The notes under the pieces were generated by a model. That model saw only the letters and a list, made by a program, of their open reading frames with translations. It was not told the DNA's origin and made no database searches. From positions 1 through 11,400 of the forward strand of contig JAQVQT010000047.1 in assembly GCA_028701435.1 (NCBI GenBank): a DNA stretch of 11,400 nt, read 5' to 3'. This document shows, piece after piece, positions 7,179 through 11,400 of the stretch. The translations under genes were made by a program, and so were the position numbers. The first letter of the stretch is position 1; each line of letters starts with the position of its first letter. Source of the stretch: Smithellaceae bacterium. Its GTDB lineage: Bacteria; Desulfobacterota; Syntrophia; Syntrophales; Smithellaceae.

Positions 7179-7266
7179 GTCATACCGGCGAAGGCCGGTA
7201 TCCAGTATTATTAAGTATTTCCTGGATTCCCGCCTTCGCACCCTGAAGGGCACAAGCGGGAATGAC
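7179..7266. repeat. REP/BIME-like element: two inverted hairpin units
   Basis: The left unit (7179-7205) is GTCAT, then the hairpin ATACCGGC-gaag-GCCGGTAT (7182-7201), then ATCCAG. The right unit (7222-7266) is the same design inverted: CTGGATTCCCGC ... GCGGGAATGAC, with stems at 7226-7233 and 7256-7263. A 16-bp AT-rich spacer (7206-7221) separates them. The ends GTCAT/ATGAC and the inner ATCCAG/CTGGAT are shared. The right unit's loop is enlarged to 22 nt and contains its own CCCTGAAGGG palindrome. The unit resembles the widespread GTCATTCCCGC...GCGGGAATCCAG dispersed repeats of Proteobacteria. No transposase is present, so it would be a non-autonomous copy. Confidence 0.75.
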
Positions 7267-7311
7267 GTAAAATGGAGTTGCGCAAAGGTCTCAGCTTATG
7301 GATGGCTGTAC

Positions 7312-7962
7312 GTGATTGATCTGCATACGCATACCCTTTTCAGCGACGGCGCGCTTATCCCCGCGGAATCGGCCCAAAGGGCTTATGCCGCCGGATACCG
7401 GACGATTGCGTTCACGGACCATGCTGATTATTCCAATATCGATTTCATTATTCCGCGAATGGTCAAGGTTTGCAACAAGATATCGGAAAAAGGCAACATT
7501 TTCGCGATACCGGGCGTAGAACTGACGCATGTCGATCCCTTCGACATAGCCCAGCTTTCGGCCGAAGCCCGAAAGCTGGGGGCGAAAATTGTGGTAATGC
7601 ACGGGGAAACCCTCACGGAGCCCGTTTCCGCCGGGACCAATCTGGCCGCCATTTGCGCGGGAGTGGATATTCTGGCCCATCCCGGTCTGATTACCCTTAA
7701 AGAGGCAAAGCTGGCCGCGAAAAAAGGCGTTTTTCTGGAGATTACCACCCGCCGGGGGCATAGTTACACGAACGGCCACGTGGCGGCGATGGCCGGAAAA
7801 TGCGGAGCGCAGCTGGTGCTCAACAACGACGCACACGCGCCGGGCGATTTTGTGGGCCGTCCTCTGGCCATCAACATTGCACGCGGCGCCGGTTTGTCCG
7901 AGAAAGAAATCATCATCATGTTAAAAAATTCTCAAAAGATTGCAAAAAGGGCCCTGGCGTGA
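7312..7962 (+). CDS. PHP-domain metallophosphoesterase (histidinol-phosphate-phosphatase-like)
   Basis: A 216-aa protein made entirely of one PHP domain. The metal-binding set is complete: HTHTLFSDG near the start (H5, H7, D12), FTDHADYS (H37), PGVELTH (E70), MHGE (H97), LAHPG (H123) and NNDAHAPGD (D173, H175). PHP enzymes use a multi-metal centre to hydrolyse phosphate esters. The substrate cannot be deduced, and the usual histidine-biosynthesis neighbours are absent. I chose GTG 7312 because the domain begins immediately with IDLHTH and GGATGG lies 6 nt upstream. The same frame is open back to 7108, but that part runs through the BIME-like repeat and looks non-coding. Its TGA overlaps the GTG of the glycosyltransferase (GTGA), suggesting translational coupling and perhaps a phosphatase step in the same pathway. 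Confidence 0.8.
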   Translation: MIDLHTHTLFSDGALIPAESAQRAYAAGYRTIAFTDHADYSNIDFIIPRMVKVCNKISEKGNIFAIPGVELTHVDPFDIAQLSAEARKLGAKIVVMHGETLTEPVSAGTNLAAICAGVDILAHPGLITLKEAKLAAKKGVFLEITTRRGHSYTNGHVAAMAGKCGAQLVLNNDAHAPGDFVGRPLAINIARGAGLSEKEIIIMLKNSQKIAKRALA

Positions 7963-9212
7963 AAAAGAAATCAAATTCAGGGCCGTTGAAGATTTGTCTG
8001 CTCACGTATCGTGGCAATCCCACCTGTGGCGGGCAGGGTGTTTATATCAGACATTTGAGCAAAGCGCTGGCCGATGAAGGCCATCAGGTGGACGTCATCT
8101 CCGGACCGCCCTATCCGCATCTCGACGATCCTGTCCGTTTGATTCAAATGCCCGGGCTGGACCTCTATCATCCCGACCATCTGTTCTGGCCGGAACATTT
8201 CCGGGATCTGGCCCGGCCGCTGAATCTGTATGAGTTCATGAGCGTCTGCGCGGGCGGCTTTCCCGAGCCCTACACGTTTGGCGAGCGTGTCTATGACTAT
8301 CTGAAGAAACACCGGGGCGATTACGACATTGTCCATGACAACCAGTGCCTGTCCTACGGCATCGGTCGGCTGGCGCAAAAAGTCATGCCGACGATTCCCA
8401 CGATTCACCATCCGATCACTGTGGACCGGCAGGAAGAATACAAGGCGGCCAAAACGCTGCGCCAGAAATTCCGCGTATTCCGCTGGTACTCCTTCATCAA
8501 CATGCAGTTGAAAGTCGCAAAAAGCTTTTCCCATATCATCACCGTGTCCTCCTTTACCCGAAAGGACATCGCCAAAGAATTTTCGCTGGATGAAAACCGG
8601 TTCCGGGTCGTGCACAACGGCATCAACAACGAGTTCTTTTATCCCAAACAAAACGGGCCCCGGCCGGAAAATTCCCTGATTGTGACCAACAGCGCGGATA
8701 CGCCCCTGAAGGGGCTCAGGTACCTTCTGGAGGCGGTGGATCAGATCCGCCGCAAGCGGCCGATCCGGCTGACGGTGATCGGTCAGCCCAAAAAAGACGG
8801 CATCATTGAAAACCTGGTGGCCAGGCTTGGCGTGTCCGATGTCGTGCATTTTACCGGACGAATCGCCAACGAGGAGTTTGCCGATTATTACGCCAAATCA
8901 ACGATTGCCGTCGTGCCGTCGCTGTATGAGGGTTTCGGCATTCCCGCGGCCGAGGCGATGGGCTGCGGCGTGCCGCTGATTTCCACCTCCGGCGGGGCGC
9001 TTCCGGAAGTGGTGGGGGACGCCGGCATCATCGTTCCGCCCGCCGACGCGAAAGCGCTGGCGCAGGCGATCGAGCGTCTGCTGGATGCTCCCGAAGAAAG
9101 ACAAAAATACGCGCAGGCCGGGCTTGCGCGCGTGCATTCCGTGTTCAGTTGGAAAAAAGCCGCCCGGGAATCGGCTGACGTTTATCGCGAGGCGATCCAT
9201 GATTACCATTGA
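7959..9212 (+). CDS. GT4-family (GT-B fold) glycosyltransferase
   Basis: The protein has 417 aa. The N-terminal lobe opens with LKICLLTYRGNPTCGGQGVYIRHL; the GGQGVYI loop (24-30) is the usual GT4 glycine-rich site. DIVHDN (123-128) and PTIHHPIT (147-154) follow. The C-terminal lobe has VVHNGIN (217-223) and YEGFGIPAAEAMGCGVP (323-339), the E-x7-E nucleotide-sugar-binding motif (E324 and E332), then GGALPEVVGDAG (345-356). The enzyme should transfer a sugar from a nucleotide donor with retention of configuration, at the cytoplasmic face. Donor and acceptor are unknown. GTG 7959 overlaps the PHP stop and is preceded by AAAAGG about 8 nt away; the longer in-frame start at 7800 lies inside the PHP gene and is rejected. 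Its last 14 bp overlap the methyltransferase start. Confidence 0.9.
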   Translation: MKKKSNSGPLKICLLTYRGNPTCGGQGVYIRHLSKALADEGHQVDVISGPPYPHLDDPVRLIQMPGLDLYHPDHLFWPEHFRDLARPLNLYEFMSVCAGGFPEPYTFGERVYDYLKKHRGDYDIVHDNQCLSYGIGRLAQKVMPTIPTIHHPITVDRQEEYKAAKTLRQKFRVFRWYSFINMQLKVAKSFSHIITVSSFTRKDIAKEFSLDENRFRVVHNGINNEFFYPKQNGPRPENSLIVTNSADTPLKGLRYLLEAVDQIRRKRPIRLTVIGQPKKDGIIENLVARLGVSDVVHFTGRIANEEFADYYAKSTIAVVPSLYEGFGIPAAEAMGCGVPLISTSGGALPEVVGDAGIIVPPADAKALAQAIERLLDAPEERQKYAQAGLARVHSVFSWKKAARESADVYREAIHDYH

Positions 9213-9900
9213 TTTGCCTGAACTGAAGTTGAAGCCGGGTTGCGCGGTGCTGGACGCCGGGTGCGGCAGCGGCAGGCATTTGCGCGCGCTCGCGAGACTG
9301 CCGGGTTTGAAAATCTTCGGGATCGACCGGAATCCCGCCGATGTGGCCGAGGCGGTCCGGGCGCTTCAGGAGATGCCGGATGCGCTTTCCCGGGAGATTT
9401 CCGTGACGAGCGCCGACATTACGAAAATGCCCTTCGCGGACGAGACCTTTGACTGTGTGATCTGCTCCGAGGTGCTGGAGCATATTCCGGAGCACGAAGC
9501 GGCCCTCAACGAGCTGGTCCGCGTGCTGAAGCCCCGGGGGACGCTGGCGGTCAGTGTTCCGCGCTATTTTTCCGAGCGCATCTGCTGGCTGATTTCTCCG
9601 GCGTATTCCAGCGATGAAGGCGGGCACATCCGCATTTATAAAAAGAAAGACCTGCAAAAGATGCTGGCGGGGCAGGGACTGCGGTGCTGGAAAATCAACT
9701 ACAAGCACGCGCTGCACGCGCCCTACTGGTGGCTCAAGTGCCTGGTCGGCATCAAGAACGAAGACAATTATTTGGTGAAGCTTTATCATCAATTTCTGGT
9801 TTGGGACATGTTCCGCAAACCAAGGGCGGTGAGGGTTCTGGAGGAAGCGTTGAATCCGGTCATCGGAAAGAGCATTGTGTTTTATTTGAAAAAAGGCTGA
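9199..9900 (+). CDS. Class I SAM-dependent methyltransferase
   Basis: The protein has 233 aa. VLDAGCGSGRHLRAL (17-31) is motif I that binds S-adenosylmethionine, GIDRNP (41-46) carries the acidic residue that holds the ribose, and SADITKMPFADETFDCVICS (71-90) is the motif II/III region. EVLEHIPEHEAAL and the helix-strand RVLKPRGTLAVSVPRY (108-123) complete a Methyltransf_11 core. GGHIRIYKKKDLQKML follows, as in small-molecule or glycan methyltransferases of surface-polysaccharide loci. The C-terminal ~70 residues, rich in W and Y, may shape the acceptor site. ATG 9199 has GAGG 6 nt upstream and begins right at the domain, overlapping the glycosyltransferase end by 14 bp. The in-frame ATG at 9130 and earlier starts lie deep inside that gene and are rejected. 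The methyl acceptor (sugar, lipid or quinone-like) is unknown. Confidence 0.88.
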   Translation: MITIDLPELKLKPGCAVLDAGCGSGRHLRALARLPGLKIFGIDRNPADVAEAVRALQEMPDALSREISVTSADITKMPFADETFDCVICSEVLEHIPEHEAALNELVRVLKPRGTLAVSVPRYFSERICWLISPAYSSDEGGHIRIYKKKDLQKMLAGQGLRCWKINYKHALHAPYWWLKCLVGIKNEDNYLVKLYHQFLVWDMFRKPRAVRVLEEALNPVIGKSIVFYLKKG

Positions 9901-9904
9901 CATT

Positions 9905-10936
9905 ATGGATCTGAATGTATCATTGAGCGAAGAGCTTAAACCCATTGACGTGGAAAAAGTGGCCGACTTCATCGCCTCCCTGCAAAAGGAAACAGGCGAG
10001 ATTCCCTGGTCGCGGGGCGGCAAAACGGACCCTTGGGACCATATCGAAAGCGCCATGGGCTTAAGCGTCGCCGGATGGACCTCCGAGGCGGAGCGCGCCT
10101 ATGCCTGGCTGGTTTCCACCCAGTTGCCGGACGGAAGCTGGTGGTCGGAAATCCGCGACGGCGTGGTCACCAATTCGACGAAGGAAACCCATTTTGCCGC
10201 CTACATCGCCGTGGGCGTTTATCATCACTATCTGATCACCCGGAACGAAAAATTTCTCAGGTCCATGTGGCCGACCATGTCGCGCGGCATTCAGTTTGCG
10301 CTGGGCTTGCAGGCGCCGGAAGGTGAAATCTACTGGGCCAGAAACCGGGACGGCGTGATTGACAAGATGGCGCTTTTGACCGGCTGCAGTTCGATTTACA
10401 TGAGCCTCAAGTGCGCGCTGGCCGTAGCGGACGTATTGGACACCAAAAAGCCCGCATGGCAGAAGGCCAAAGATCGACTGGGAGAGACGATTCGCAACCG
10501 GCCCGATCTGTTCAACATGATCAAGTCCCGTTTTTCGATGGACTGGTATTATCCGATCCTGTGCGGGGCCGTGCGTGGAAACGAGGCGAAAGCCCGAATC
10601 GATCATTTGTGGGACAAGTTTGTCGTGCCCGACTGGGGCGTGCGCTGCGTCAGCGACCGTCCCTGGGTGACCATGGCCGAAACATCGGAATTTATCCTGA
10701 CGCTCGCGGCCATGGAGGACCATACGCGGGCAAGGACCATCTTCAGCTGGCTTGGCGACAAGCGCTATCCGGACGGTTCCTACTGGATGGGCGTGACGTT
10801 TCCCGACACCGTGATCTGGCCGGAAGAAAAAACCGGCTGGACGGCCGCGGCGGTTTTGCTGGCCTGGGACGCCTTGAACGGCATGACGCCTGCCTCAAAA
10901 ATGTTTACCCATCGCCGCTGGCAGGAGCAACCCTGA
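9905..10936 (+). CDS. Alpha/alpha-toroid protein, prenyltransferase/squalene-oxidase-repeat-like
   Basis: A 343-aa soluble protein without signal peptide or membrane segment. It has at least three spaced Trp/Gly/Asp-rich turns of the kind that cap helices in (alpha/alpha)6 toroids: STQLPDGSWWSEI (71-83), GLQAPEGEIYWARNRDG (134-150) and DKRYPDGSYWMGV (285-297). Each precedes a helix such as KETHFAAYIAVGVY or TGWTAAAVLLAWDAL. These resemble the QW repeats (Q-x-x-x-G-x-W) of squalene-hopene cyclases and prenyltransferase beta subunits, which is probably why such proteins are called prenyltransferase-like. The cyclase DXDD catalytic motif is not seen, and the protein is about half a cyclase's length. 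A glycoside-hydrolase-like (alpha/alpha)6 enzyme is an alternative: DPWDHIE (42-48), SMDWYYP (211-217) and AETSE (258-262) could hold acidic catalytic residues. ATG 9905 has AAAAGG 8 nt upstream and lies 4 bp after the methyltransferase stop, so the gene is almost certainly co-translated with it. Confidence 0.65.
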   Translation: MDLNVSLSEELKPIDVEKVADFIASLQKETGEIPWSRGGKTDPWDHIESAMGLSVAGWTSEAERAYAWLVSTQLPDGSWWSEIRDGVVTNSTKETHFAAYIAVGVYHHYLITRNEKFLRSMWPTMSRGIQFALGLQAPEGEIYWARNRDGVIDKMALLTGCSSIYMSLKCALAVADVLDTKKPAWQKAKDRLGETIRNRPDLFNMIKSRFSMDWYYPILCGAVRGNEAKARIDHLWDKFVVPDWGVRCVSDRPWVTMAETSEFILTLAAMEDHTRARTIFSWLGDKRYPDGSYWMGVTFPDTVIWPEEKTGWTAAAVLLAWDALNGMTPASKMFTHRRWQEQP

Positions 10937-10970
10937 TCATCTTGCGAACATTGGATCGCCTTTCGCCAAC

Positions 10971-10991
10971 AATGGATTTGCGGATTCCATT
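10971..10991. repeat. Small inverted repeat between the toroid and acyltransferase genes
   Basis: AATGGA (10971-10976) and TCCATT (10986-10991) are separated by 9 nt. There is no following T tract, so it is not an intrinsic terminator. It could slightly modulate expression of the downstream gene, or be chance. Confidence 0.3.
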
Positions 10992-11023
10992 GTGCGGCGC
11001 ATGATTATGAAAAGAGTAAGACA

Positions 11024-11400
11024 TTGCTGAAGGACCACCGACCCTACTACATCAAGCGCTTTTACAATAAGTTCCAGAAAATGTACGCCCGGTATTTTCT
11101 GGCGCCGCAGTTCGAACATTTCGGACGCGGGCTGGTTTTCATGAAGCCCTGGCACGTGGAAATCTTCGGCGGACCGGTTTCCCTGGGGGATTATTCCAAT
11201 GTCATCGCGACCCCGGACAAGAAAGTGAGGCTGACCGTCTGGCCGGCCTGGAAGAGTTCCGGGAAAATTGAAATCGGCCGTTGCTGCCTGATCTGTCCGG
11301 GGACGAGAATCATGGCGGCCACTTCGGTTACGATGGGCGACGGCTGCATGACGGCCCAGCATGTCAGCATCAGCGATTCCGACTGGCATGATTTATACGA
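11024..11400 (+). CDS. LbH (hexapeptide-repeat) acyltransferase, N-terminal part (3' end outside window)
   Basis: About 125 residues are visible, starting at TTG 11024 (LLKDHRPYYIKRFYNKFQ). A basic N-terminal helix is followed by imperfect hexapeptide repeats of the left-handed beta-helix fold: VEIFGGPVSLGDYSNV, IEIGRCCLICPGTRIM and VTMGDGCMTAQHVSISD. These end in DSDWHD, where the histidine is a candidate catalytic base as in WbbJ/xenobiotic-type O-acetyltransferases. The family usually transfers acetyl or another acyl group from CoA to a sugar hydroxyl. TTG is the first plausible start. Its Shine-Dalgarno (AAAGAG, 7 nt upstream) is weak, and the frame is open back to 10937 but offers no ATG or GTG. 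It lies 87 bp after the toroid gene on the same strand, so it may be the next gene of the same cluster. Confidence 0.75.
   Translation, partial: MLKDHRPYYIKRFYNKFQKMYARYFLAPQFEHFGRGLVFMKPWHVEIFGGPVSLGDYSNVIATPDKKVRLTVWPAWKSSGKIEIGRCCLICPGTRIMAATSVTMGDGCMTAQHVSISDSDWHDLY

Larger units (their letters stand above)
6925..7311. other. Divergent intergenic region between the COG1022-type ligase and the PHP gene
   Basis: This 387-bp region has no convincing gene. Left to right it contains the ligase Shine-Dalgarno, two inverted repeats (6952-6971 and 6972-7015), an AT-rich stretch (about 7020-7105) and a BIME-like repeat (7179-7266). A possible -35 TTGACT at 7082-7087 has only a poor -10 (TAAGTG, 7105-7110) at 17-bp spacing, so I do not call it a promoter. 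A frame open from 7108 through the repeat continues into the PHP gene, but it crosses repeat DNA and lacks protein-like content. Confidence 0.6.

Noticed and set aside
7800..7958. In-frame upstream extension of the glycosyltransferase
   Set aside because: It overlaps the conserved metal-binding end of the PHP gene and yields an R/H-rich, low-quality peptide; GTG 7959 fits the GT4 start and the stop-start overlap.
7977..8849. 290-codon open frame on the - strand
   Set aside because: Antisense to the GT4 glycosyltransferase, which has conserved GT4 motifs throughout; the antisense product has none.
10937..11389. 150-codon open frame on the - strand at the window end
   Set aside because: The + strand frame encodes clear hexapeptide repeats of an acyltransferase, which explains the open antisense frame.

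Overview
The window reads as an ordinary chromosomal stretch of a moderately GC-rich Gram-negative bacterium. The gene mix (two different long-chain acyl-CoA ligases, an HU protein, a BMP-type periplasmic binding protein, a DUF4384-like protein, and a GT4 / methyltransferase / left-handed beta-helix (LbH) acyltransferase cluster) suggests a member of the former Deltaproteobacteria, perhaps a Syntrophus/Smithella-like or Geobacter-like lineage. This placement is inferred from gene content and style, not from a marker gene.

Left part (1-2236, + strand): the 3' end of a DUF4384-like gene, then a secreted protein that joins a BMP (PnrA-like) ligand-binding domain to a C-terminal region resembling a Cache sensor. 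Middle part (2233-4535, - strand): a two-gene unit of a small secreted protein resembling surface-adhesin protein E and an FATP-type very-long/long-chain acyl-CoA synthetase. The synthetase ends tail-to-tail with the BMP gene and their stop codons overlap. A monocistronic HU gene (4759-5028, + strand) follows. Its perfect GC hairpin with flanking A and T tracts can also terminate the second ligase, a COG1022-type long-chain acyl-CoA synthetase (5116-6924, - strand), arriving from the other side.

The 387 bp between that ligase and the next gene hold an imperfect 44-bp palindrome and an 88-bp REP/BIME-like repeat made of two inverted hairpin units.

Right part (7312-11400, + strand): five closely packed genes. 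They encode a PHP metallophosphoesterase, a GT4 glycosyltransferase, a class I SAM methyltransferase, an alpha/alpha-toroid protein of the prenyltransferase/squalene-cyclase fold type, and an LbH acyltransferase cut by the window edge. The first four overlap or nearly abut, so they are probably co-transcribed. Together they look like a compact pathway that builds or modifies a cell-surface glycan or lipid-linked sugar. The toroid protein and the pathway product are the least understood parts. No tRNA, rRNA, CRISPR array, transposase or phage gene was seen.
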